Assembly: GCA_021799715.1 (NCBI GenBank)
Contig: JAJYZY010000068.1
Coordinates: 1-13,222, forward strand
Length of the DNA stretch: 13,222 bases
Direction: 5' to 3'
Source of the DNA: Planctomycetota bacterium
GTDB taxonomy: Bacteria; Planctomycetota; Phycisphaerae; WQYP01
Shown here one piece after another: positions 7,727 to 13,222 of the stretch (the stretch's first letter is position 1; each line of letters begins with the position of its first letter). The position numbers and the translations under genes were made by a program. The notes beneath the pieces are model-generated. The model ran no database searches. It was given only the letters and a program-made list of their open reading frames with translations, and was not told the origin of the DNA.

Positions 7727-8940
7727 TTATGCCCGACAGCCGATCTGCAGCGGCGGAGTATCCTGATGCTTGTACATGACAAAATATTCGCGGTGTCCCA
7801 GTGCTTCGGGTTTGGTTACACTGCCGGCCGCGACAGTTGTCACCAGCTTCTCCAATGCTTCGGCGGCTTGATCCAGGCTCATGCGGCCGTCAAGCACTGC
7901 GCCGGCATCAAAATCAATGTCCTCCGCCATGCGTTGGAATGTCTGGCTGTTACCGGTAATTTTTACCAATGGCGCAATGGGTGAACCAATAACACTGCCG
8001 CGCCCGGTTACAAACAGTACAATCTGGCAGCCACCGCTTATTAAGTCCATAATCCCTTCGGTATCATTGGGGTTGGTATAACCGAAGCTCATAAAGTGCG
8101 AGTCCGGCACACTGTCCATAAGCCACAGGCCCGGATGCGGCGGTGTCTGCGCGACCTTGATGACGCCTTGAATATCCGTGATCCACTTTTGGCAAACGCC
8201 CCCATGCTCTTTTCTTCAATGGTTGTCAGTCCGCCGGCAAAATTTCCGGGCGATACGGAATACTGTCTGACACTTTGGCAATACCGCACCGCTTTTTCAT
8301 AAGCGATATCAATTTGCGCGGCGGCATCCGCGGAAGCGGCCCGCGCTAACATCACTTCCTTCAACCCGATCATTTCCACAATTTCTTCAAAAATCGCCGT
8401 GCCGCCGACATCCACCAGCCGGTCAAAAAAGCGTCCCACCACCGGATTGCCCGCCAGACCACTGGTTCCATCCGATCCGCCGCATTCGCAGCCGATGCAC
8501 AAATCCGCCAATGTCATCGGCACGCGCCTCCCTGTGCGGTGCATCTCCTCACGCAATTGCGCAATAATCTTCACGCCTTTTTCAATGCCCGCGCGGGTGC
8601 CCCCGGCATCCTGTATATAAAACCAATCCGCCGGACGTCCGCTCTTACGAACCACATCGGCAATTTTCTCTGGTTGCGTATATTCGCATCCCAGCCCCAC
8701 GCTTAATACCGCTCCGACATTGGGATGCCGCGCCAGAGCCAGCATCAGCCGCACGGCGTATTGGTTGTCATAACAACCGGGGAATCCAATGACATGTACA
8801 TCGTCCTGCCCCTTGGCAATGCTGTGTGATACGTGGCTGGCGCATTGCACCGTGTAAATCACCAGCACAATATTTCGCACGCCCTTCCGGCCGTCTGGTC
8901 GAAGGTAGCCTTCCCAGGTTGTTGACGCAATGTTATTCAT
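7727..8940 (-). pseudogene. uxaA: altronate dehydratase, large (catalytic) subunit, with one-base frameshift
   Basis: The family converts D-altronate to 2-keto-3-deoxygluconate in galacturonate catabolism. Reading starts at the ATG at 8940 and gives [10 protein letters not shown] (14-23), [11 protein letters not shown] (52-62), [11 protein letters not shown] (82-92), [11 protein letters not shown] (151-161) and [13 protein letters not shown] (236-248), all typical of UxaA. After Arg255 (codon 8176-8178) the raw frame turns into Arg-rich nonsense and stops at 8089. The adjoining frame, entered at 8173 with IQGVIKV and running through [10 protein letters not shown] and [10 protein letters not shown] to a stop at 7727, gives the normal C-terminus. 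One missing base near 8176 explains everything; restored, the subunit would be about 404 aa. The start overlaps the end of the small-subunit gene by 8 nt, so translation is coupled. It is either a recent pseudogene or a sequencing or assembly error. A sulfolactate lyase (SuyB-like) paralogue is a less likely alternative. Confidence 0.85.
8173..8178 (-). other. frameshift site in the UxaA large subunit
   Basis: The - strand reads CGG AT ATT here. Insertion of one G (CGG GAT ATT) would give Arg-Asp-Ile and join the two conserved halves without loss of any other residue. No long homopolymer or slippery heptamer is present, so programmed frameshifting is not suggested. Confidence 0.75.
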
Positions 8941-9265
8941 ATCGTGTGTCCGTGGCGGCTCCTGTATGCAGATCCAATGTGCCGGAGCGTTGATCAAAAT
9001 TGCTCTTGCAGTTATGCAGATGCACCCATTGCCCGCGCCTGATGGCACCCGCAGCCGTCCCGATGGATACGCCATACTTGCGGATGGCACCGCCGTCCGC
9101 AATATCCACAATCGCCACCTTGTGCCCGAGGGCGATGGCTTCTTCGGCGGTCAGGCCATTGCCGGGCTTGTCGACGCCAAGTATGTCCAATCGCTCGGAT
9201 TTTTTTGCATCATCGAGCATAGTAGCGACATTATCGCCGCTGTGAATAATAAAACATCTTGGCAT
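8933..9265 (-). CDS. uxaA: altronate dehydratase small subunit (SAF domain, UxaA N-terminal part)
   Basis: This 110-aa protein is the SAF domain that forms the N-terminus of one-piece UxaA proteins and is a separate small subunit in the split form. It is expected to assemble with the large subunit and help form the altronate-binding site. Visible family features are the N-terminal [12 protein letters not shown] (6-17), [12 protein letters not shown] (47-58), IRKYGVSIG (61-69) and WVHLHN (79-84). The ATG at 9265 gives the expected N-terminus, although no strong ribosome site is near it (AAGGGA is about 14 nt away). It starts 38 nt after hflX and overlaps the large-subunit start by 8 nt (ATGAATAA), a strong sign of a two-subunit operon. 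The related SuyA of sulfolactate lyase has the same fold; the uronate-rich context favours altronate dehydratase. Confidence 0.85.
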   Translation of the reverse strand: MPRCFIIHSGDNVATMLDDAKKSERLDILGVDKPGNGLTAEEAIALGHKVAIVDIADGGAIRKYGVSIGTAAGAIRRGQWVHLHNCKSNFDQRSGTLDLHTGAATDTRYE

Positions 9266-9303
9266 GGTGATCGCTGGTTCCCTTAAAATGGCACCTCGAC
9301 GAT

Positions 9304-10716
9304 TTACGCAATTTTTACCGCCGCCCGCCGTTGATCAAAATCCGCGGGCAGCAATTCTGATACCGTCAACGGCACCGGTGCGTCGGTGTCCGGCTCGCGG
9401 ATCAATTCCTGGGAAATAATCTCCGGGCGGCCGGCATGGTTGTACATCTGCCGCATGATACGCGAACTGATCCGCACTTCCAGTACCACCCGATGGGGCA
9501 CGGTTTCATAATCCCGCGTCAGTACGGTGGCATATTTTTCCAGAAACGTGATCCCCTTGCCGTCCGAAAGGGATACGGAAATCACCGCGTGAATCAACTC
9601 GCCGAGCATCGTGCGTAGAACCACATCAGTCAGCCGGGATACGCCCTGCCCGGTTTTAGCGCTTACCGCAAGAGCCGAGGGAAATTTCAATTTCCAGAAA
9701 GCCAGATCATCCGGTGACTGTATGGCATCGGTTTTATTCAGAAGCAATTGCGCTTTCTGATTGCCGCAGCCTATGTCCATGAGCACCTTTTGCACACTGA
9801 TGAGTTGCTGCATGGCATGGGGATGCGACACATCCAGCACAATCAGCAGCAGATCCGCGTGCGTGGCTTCCTCCAGCGTTGCTTTGAACGACGCCACAAG
9901 ATGGTGGGGCAGATCACGCACAAAGCCCACGGTATCCGACAGCAGGCCGCTGTGGGCACTGGCCAGACGCCATTGGCGGGTTTTGGTATCCAGTGTCGCA
10001 AACAGCTTATCTTCCACAAATGTTCCCGCCCCGGTAAGCGTGTTGAACATCGTGCTTTTGCCGGCATTGGTGTAGCCCACGAGGCTGACAGTAAAATGTT
10101 GTTCCCGGCGCGTGGAAACCTCGCGGCTTTTGCGATCCTGAACCTGTGAAAGGCGCTTCTTCAAATCGGAAACTTTGTCTCGCACCAGGCGGCGGTCAAT
10201 TTCCAACTGCATTTCACCCGGACCGCGTGCGCCAACGCCCGCGCCGGCACCCGATCCAATGCGCTCCAGATGCGCCCACATGTGCCGCAGTCGCGGATAC
10301 GTATATTCCATTTGCGCCAGGGCCACCTGCAGCTGCGCTTCATGCGTTCGCGCCCGTGTGGCAAAAATGTCAAGAATTAATTCACTGCGATCCAGAATTT
10401 TGCATTCGCAGATTTTCTCCAGATCACGCAATTGATTTGGCGACATATCATTATCGAAAATCACCACATCCGCATGATGGGCCTTCACCATTCGGGCAAT
10501 TTCTTCGGCCTTCCCGCGGCCAATATACGTCCCGGGATCGATAGTCTGGCGTTGCTGAATAACACGTTCAATAACTTCCGCCCCTGCGGTGCCCGCCAGA
10601 CTTGCTAATTCACCCAGAGGATCGCGCGGATCCGCCGTTGAATCCGGCAGGATCACGCCCACGAGAATCGCTTTTTCGCGATGCACGGATAATTCAGTAC
10701 GCATATCTTTGGACAA
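9304..10716 (-). CDS. hflX: GTPase HflX, ribosome-associated
   Basis: HflX is a TRAFAC-class GTPase that binds the 50S subunit and can split stalled 70S ribosomes under stress. The 470-aa sequence has the HflX N-terminal domain (IDPGTYIGRGKAEEI, 59-73), the Gly-rich GSGAGAGVGARGPGE (154-168) with the coiled linker after it, and a G domain with GYTNAGKST (214-222), DTVGF (261-265), NKTD (327-330) and SAKTG (352-356). All nucleotide-binding motifs are intact. The length is somewhat over the common 420-430 because of a C-terminal extension. The start is a TTG at 10716 with AGGAG 10 nt upstream; the ATG at 10704 lacks any ribosome site. The gene lies 129 nt after pdxA and 38 nt before the altronate dehydratase genes on the same strand. 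Confidence 0.96.
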   Translation of the reverse strand: MSKDMRTELSVHREKAILVGVILPDSTADPRDPLGELASLAGTAGAEVIERVIQQRQTIDPGTYIGRGKAEEIARMVKAHHADVVIFDNDMSPNQLRDLEKICECKILDRSELILDIFATRARTHEAQLQVALAQMEYTYPRLRHMWAHLERIGSGAGAGVGARGPGEMQLEIDRRLVRDKVSDLKKRLSQVQDRKSREVSTRREQHFTVSLVGYTNAGKSTMFNTLTGAGTFVEDKLFATLDTKTRQWRLASAHSGLLSDTVGFVRDLPHHLVASFKATLEEATHADLLLIVLDVSHPHAMQQLISVQKVLMDIGCGNQKAQLLLNKTDAIQSPDDLAFWKLKFPSALAVSAKTGQGVSRLTDVVLRTMLGELIHAVISVSLSDGKGITFLEKYATVLTRDYETVPHRVVLEVRISSRIMRQMYNHAGRPEIISQELIREPDTDAPVPLTVSELLPADFDQRRAAVKIA

Positions 10717-10845
10717 GTGTTAATAACTCCTGCAATGTCATATCCCGGCCCGGTTTTTCCGCAACCGTTATTGCGAACGCCGCCAAAGTGCAGTCGGTGT
10801 TGCGATTTGCCGCAACGCGCGGATATATTCCACCCCGCATGGCAT

Positions 10846-11943
10846 TTATGGCGCGCCGGGCGAACGGTTTTCAACCCGCTTTTTGTGCGTCTGTGCGGCA
10901 ATGCGACAGGCCATTTTCAACGCCGCCTTCATGCTGCCGGGATCCGCTTTATTCTTACCCACAATGTCAAACGCGGTGCCATGATCCACGCTGGTCCGAA
11001 TCACCGGCAGACCCAGTGTCAGATTGACGCTGTTATTAAAATCCAGCAACTTCACGGGTATCAACCCCTGATCGTGGTACATCGCCACGACCAGATCGTA
11101 GCTGCCCTGCGCGGCTTTATAAAAAATAGTATCCGCGCTGAAGGGTCCCTGGGCATCTATGCCGTGTCGGCGGGCCATGAGAATCGCCGGTTCGATAATT
11201 CGCTTTTCTTCATCGCCGAATTGGCCATTTTCACCGGCATGCGGGTTTAACCCACAAACCGCAATGCGCGGACGCTCAATTCCAAACCAGTCTTTCAATG
11301 CCTGGTGCGCCAGATCAATGGGGTCGAACACCGTGCCGATTTTAAAACTGTGGCGCAGTTCAAATAACGCTTCGTGAATTGTGCAAAGCACAACGCGCAA
11401 GCCTTTGTGCGGCGGGGCCGTTGCGCCCGTAGGCGCACCGGCCGCGGGAGTATCCGGCGCATTGGCCGCAAACATCATGGCATAGCGCCGCGAATGCGTT
11501 TTCTCCGCCAGTAGTTCTGTGTGCCCCGGCCATCGCGTGTAGCCCGCCAACTTCCAGCTTTCCTTGCAGATTGGCCCGGTAACAATGGCATCAATGAGAT
11601 TTTTCCGGGCCGCATCAATGGCATCGGTTACAAATTTCATCGATGCCAACCCACCCTGTTTGGAGGCGGCCCGAACATCCAGGCCCAAAAAGGAAAATTC
11701 ATCGTAATCCAATACCACCACGTCATGGTCGTAGGGACGCAGGCGTTCATGTTGATCGCGCCACCAGAATGGTTCAATTTCCGCCAGATCAGCGCAATAG
11801 GCCATCAGCTCATTGAAGCCGAATACCACAAACCGGCCCATTTTTCTTATTTCCGGATCGGATAGGGCCTTGACAATAACTTCGGCACCTATTCCCGCGG
11901 GATCGCCCATGGTTATTCCGATGGTGGGGAGGTAGGCGGTCAT
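10846..11943 (-). CDS. pdxA: 4-hydroxythreonine-4-phosphate dehydrogenase (pyridoxal phosphate synthesis)
   Basis: PdxA oxidises 4-phosphohydroxy-L-threonine with NAD to a product that decarboxylates to 3-amino-2-oxopropyl phosphate, a precursor of pyridoxine phosphate. The 365-aa protein shows TMGDPAGIGAE (11-21), GHTE (140-143), NPHAGE (233-238) and YHDQG (289-293). His190, His235 and His290 match the three metal-binding His of E. coli PdxA. Between MMFAA and the LRVVLCTIHEA strand there is an Ala/Pro/Gly/Thr-rich insert (about 161-179) not found in the E. coli enzyme. The ATG at 11943 overlaps the ribE stop by 4 nt (ATGA), so the two are translationally coupled. PdxA2 paralogues act on four-carbon acid sugar phosphates, but the ribE neighbour and absence of a kinase partner favour vitamin B6 synthesis. 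Confidence 0.95.
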   Translation of the reverse strand: MTAYLPTIGITMGDPAGIGAEVIVKALSDPEIRKMGRFVVFGFNELMAYCADLAEIEPFWWRDQHERLRPYDHDVVVLDYDEFSFLGLDVRAASKQGGLASMKFVTDAIDAARKNLIDAIVTGPICKESWKLAGYTRWPGHTELLAEKTHSRRYAMMFAANAPDTPAAGAPTGATAPPHKGLRVVLCTIHEALFELRHSFKIGTVFDPIDLAHQALKDWFGIERPRIAVCGLNPHAGENGQFGDEEKRIIEPAILMARRHGIDAQGPFSADTIFYKAAQGSYDLVVAMYHDQGLIPVKLLDFNNSVNLTLGLPVIRTSVDHGTAFDIVGKNKADPGSMKAALKMACRIAAQTHKKRVENRSPGAP

Positions 11944-12599
11944 GGCGTCGCCCCGATCATCCCGTCCGCCGGATTGGCGGCATATCTTCGCAGTGCCGTC
12001 GCATCAAGATTTCTCAGATAATTCACCACGGTGCGGGTTAAAATGTCTGATTCAATATTGACCGTGTGGCCGCGCTTCAGCCGTCCCAATGTGGTTTTCT
12101 CCCGTGTCAGGGGTATAACCGCCAAGCTGAATGTATTTTGATCCGCAGCGGCGATCGTCATGCTCACGCCGTCAATGGCAATGCTTCCCTTGGGTACAAT
12201 CATCTCCCGGCACCGCTCCGGCATGGAGAAAGTAATTCGCCAATCACCCTCAACTGCATCCACCTTCAGCACGTCCGCAACCGCATCCACATGGCCCTGC
12301 ACAAAATGACCGCCCAGCAGATCACCGGCCCGCATGGAGCGCTCCAGATTCACCGCGTCGCCGGGGTGTTTTCCGCCCAATGTCGTTACCGCCAGGGTTT
12401 CGCGCACGGCGTCAAATTCCAGGCGTTGACCCGGTTCCATGCGCACCACGCTCAAGCAGATGCCGGAAACGGCAATGCTTTCCCCAATGTCAAAGGACAC
12501 CGGCCCCATCGTTGACGCATCAACGACAATCCTCCGGCCGGTTGGTGTATCCATCACCGCCTGAATTGTTCCCAACGCTTGTACCAGACCCGTAAACAT
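11940..12599 (-). CDS. ribE: riboflavin synthase, alpha chain
   Basis: The enzyme dismutates two 6,7-dimethyl-8-ribityllumazine into riboflavin and 5-amino-6-ribitylaminouracil, the last step of riboflavin synthesis. The 219-aa product starts with the hallmark MFTGLVQ and has two lumazine-binding repeats: the first with GESIAVSGICLSV (39-51), the second with GGHFVQGHVD (96-105) and KGSIAIDGVSMTIA (137-150). Length is close to the usual 200-220 aa. The start at 12599 is fixed by the MFTGL motif. It has no normal ribosome site, only GGGG directly before the start, and TAAAAT sits 6 nt upstream, so a leaderless transcript is possible. No FMN riboswitch is visible upstream. It is the first gene of the - strand run, followed with 4-nt overlap by pdxA. 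Confidence 0.96.
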   Translation of the reverse strand: MFTGLVQALGTIQAVMDTPTGRRIVVDASTMGPVSFDIGESIAVSGICLSVVRMEPGQRLEFDAVRETLAVTTLGGKHPGDAVNLERSMRAGDLLGGHFVQGHVDAVADVLKVDAVEGDWRITFSMPERCREMIVPKGSIAIDGVSMTIAAADQNTFSLAVIPLTREKTTLGRLKRGHTVNIESDILTRTVVNYLRNLDATALRRYAANPADGMIGATP

Positions 12600-12605
12600 G
12601 CCCCT

Positions 12606-12611
12606 ATTTTA
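12606..12611 (-). promoter_or_regulatory. possible -10 box giving a leaderless ribE mRNA
   Basis: TAAAAT on the - strand ends exactly 6 nt before the ribE ATG, the spacing expected when transcription begins at or next to the start codon. There is no clear -35 box at 16-18 nt, so the call is weak. The lack of a proper ribosome site at ribE supports it. Confidence 0.35.
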
Positions 12612-12716
12612 CACCATCGCCAAAGTAATTTCCCGTTTTCACGCCCCAAGGATTTCGCGTCGATGATTATCGCCAATTAAAAATGCCCGTCGCTGCCCGC
12701 TTGTTAGCGGTTTGTC

Positions 12717-12766
12717 TGTTGTAAAGCAGTAGAAATGTCACCCTGTTAACCGATTTAGAAATGTGA
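12717..12766 (+). repeat. left terminal inverted repeat
   Basis: Aligns to the reverse complement of 13038-13086 with about 39 of 50 positions identical and one gap. The outer seven bases TGTTGTA and the block AGTAGAA plus TGTCACCC are conserved, with a second TAGAA-TGT word inside. Confidence 0.8.
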
Positions 12767-12802
12767 GGTACTCCCTGCCAACTGGGCGCAAGACGGGCTT
12801 TG

Positions 12803-13009
12803 CTAAGAGAGGGTCTTTCCCCGCAGTAAGCCCGAAGGGCGAGCGGAGGGGTTGCCTTGCTGGCGACACCGCTTCCATAGACGACGCGCCTGCCGCAGGG
12901 ATACACACATCAGCACCGCGGAAGATACCATCGTCACCTCGTTTCATCCGATCCGACGCATCGCATCCAGACGAGCCCGCTCTGCTGCCGACATAAGTAA
13001 GTTTTCCAT
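12803..13009 (-). pseudogene. N-terminal remnant of an HTH transposase with in-frame stop
   Basis: From an ATG at 13009 (or 12994) the frame reads MENLLMSAAERARLDAMRRIG, then TGA at 12944-12946, then continues in the same frame NEVTMVSSAVLMCVSLRQ, ARRLWKRCRQQGN and finally LLRGKTLS before TAG at 12803-12805. ERxRLDxMRRI followed by a helix ending SLRQARRLWKRxRQQG and an RGK stretch is how the N-terminal helix-turn-helix of ISNCY-type transposases looks. Only about 68 of several hundred residues remain and the DDE catalytic core is absent, so it is inactive. Its position just inside the right terminal repeat fits the normal start of a transposase gene in its element. Confidence 0.6.
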
Positions 13010-13037
13010 TCTGCCTGGTATACACCAGACCAAGATG

Positions 13038-13086
13038 TGACACTTCTATTTCGGCTAAGGGGTGACAATTCTACTTCGGTACAACA
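13038..13086 (-). repeat. right terminal inverted repeat
   Basis: Inverted partner of 12717-12766. Read on the - strand it starts TGTTGTA and carries the words AGTAGAATTGTCACCCC and ATAGAAGTGTCA. Confidence 0.8.
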
Positions 13087-13140
13087 ATCACACGTGAAGG
13101 GGATTGGCAATTTTGTGTTTTCTGTCATACTCTTACCCAT
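13087..13140 (-). pseudogene. 5' part of a small unknown gene interrupted by the insertion element
   Basis: An ATG at 13140 has AGGAG 9 nt upstream and encodes MGKSMTENTKLPIPFTCD up to the outer edge of the element. The frame then runs into the terminal repeat (CCTEVELSPLSRNR) and on to a stop at 12934, giving 68 codons of mixed origin. I do not recognise the protein; the Cys-rich CDCC at the junction is partly made by the element. The good ribosome site suggests a real gene start that was cut by the insertion, but no continuation on the other side of the element could be identified. Confidence 0.35.
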
Positions 13141-13184
13141 GGTGGCGTACTCCTAAAAAAAGAACTTCAAAGACAACCTTTAGG

Positions 13185-13222
13185 TTACGCCGCCTCTTTT
13201 ATCCCGTCCACAACTTTTAATA
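13185..13222 (-). CDS. possible C-terminal end of an unidentified gene (partial)
   Basis: The last complete codons on the - strand read LKVVDGIKEAA followed by TAA at 13185-13187, 44 nt before the ATG at 13140. The sequence looks like a protein end, but eleven residues are too few to identify it. The spacing would fit an operon with the small gene at 13140. Confidence 0.25.
   Translation of the reverse strand, partial: LKVVDGIKEAA

Larger units (their letters stand above)
12717..13086. mobile_element. 370-bp deletion derivative of an insertion sequence (ISNCY-like)
   Basis: The two ends are imperfect inverted repeats of about 50 bp that begin TGTTGTA and each contain two AGAA(A/T/G)TGT(C/G)A words about 28 nt apart. 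The inside (about 270 bp) holds only the decayed N-terminus of a transposase read on the - strand from near the right end. No catalytic domain remains, so the element could only move in trans. No target-site duplication is evident (left flank TTTGTC, right flank ATCACA). The family name is inferred from the HTH-like protein remnant; IS481- or IS21-like elements are alternatives. Confidence 0.7.

Noticed and set aside
8089..8178. Programmed frameshifting in the UxaA large subunit
   Set aside because: There is no slippery heptamer or evident downstream stimulator at the site, and programmed shifts are not known in this family; a simple base deletion explains it.
9748..10149. 133-codon + strand ORF opposite hflX
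   Set aside because: It is antisense to the HflX G domain and has no independent evidence of coding.
12600..12716. FMN riboswitch before ribE
   Set aside because: The conserved FMN aptamer words are missing and the gap to the element is too short for the full aptamer plus expression platform.

Overview
The window looks like part of a chromosome from a Gram-negative, plant-polysaccharide-degrading bacterium. A member of the Planctomycetota (Phycisphaerae-like) seems most likely. This is inferred from protein style only (secreted CE8, GH28 and GH79 enzymes, a split UxaA, and a housekeeping ribE-pdxA-hflX block). Acidobacteria or Verrucomicrobia cannot be excluded, and no rRNA, tRNA or other phylogenetic marker is present to settle it.

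Left part (45-3489, + strand): two tandem exported pectin-degrading enzymes, a single-domain pectin methylesterase followed by a 747-residue fusion of a pectin methylesterase and a GH28 polygalacturonase. De-esterification and backbone cleavage of homogalacturonan are thus encoded together.

3490-4501 holds no convincing gene. It contains a 91-bp direct repeat (about 91% identical copies, 613 bp apart) enclosing two inverted copies of an ATCTGCG-type repeat, so it looks like repeat-rich or decayed DNA.

Middle and right (4502-12599, all - strand, so read from right to left): ribE (riboflavin synthase), pdxA (overlapping ribE by 4 nt), hflX, a two-gene altronate dehydratase (small SAF subunit plus large subunit, overlapping by 8 nt), a secreted GH79 beta-glucuronidase-like enzyme, and finally a diguanylate cyclase. 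The large altronate dehydratase subunit carries a one-base frameshift. The spacings (4-nt overlap, 129, 38, 8-nt overlap, 80 nt) allow co-transcription from ribE to the GH79 gene. Uronates released by the pectinases and glucuronidase would feed a pathway of which only UxaA is visible here. The diguanylate cyclase gene stands apart behind a leader of roughly 285 nt with four strong hairpins and no recognised riboswitch class.

Right end (12717-13086): a 370-bp deletion derivative of an insertion sequence with about 50-bp terminal inverted repeats and the decayed N-terminus of an HTH (ISNCY-like) transposase with an in-frame stop. It appears to have landed in a small ORF beginning at 13140. The last 38 bases may be the C-terminus of another gene.
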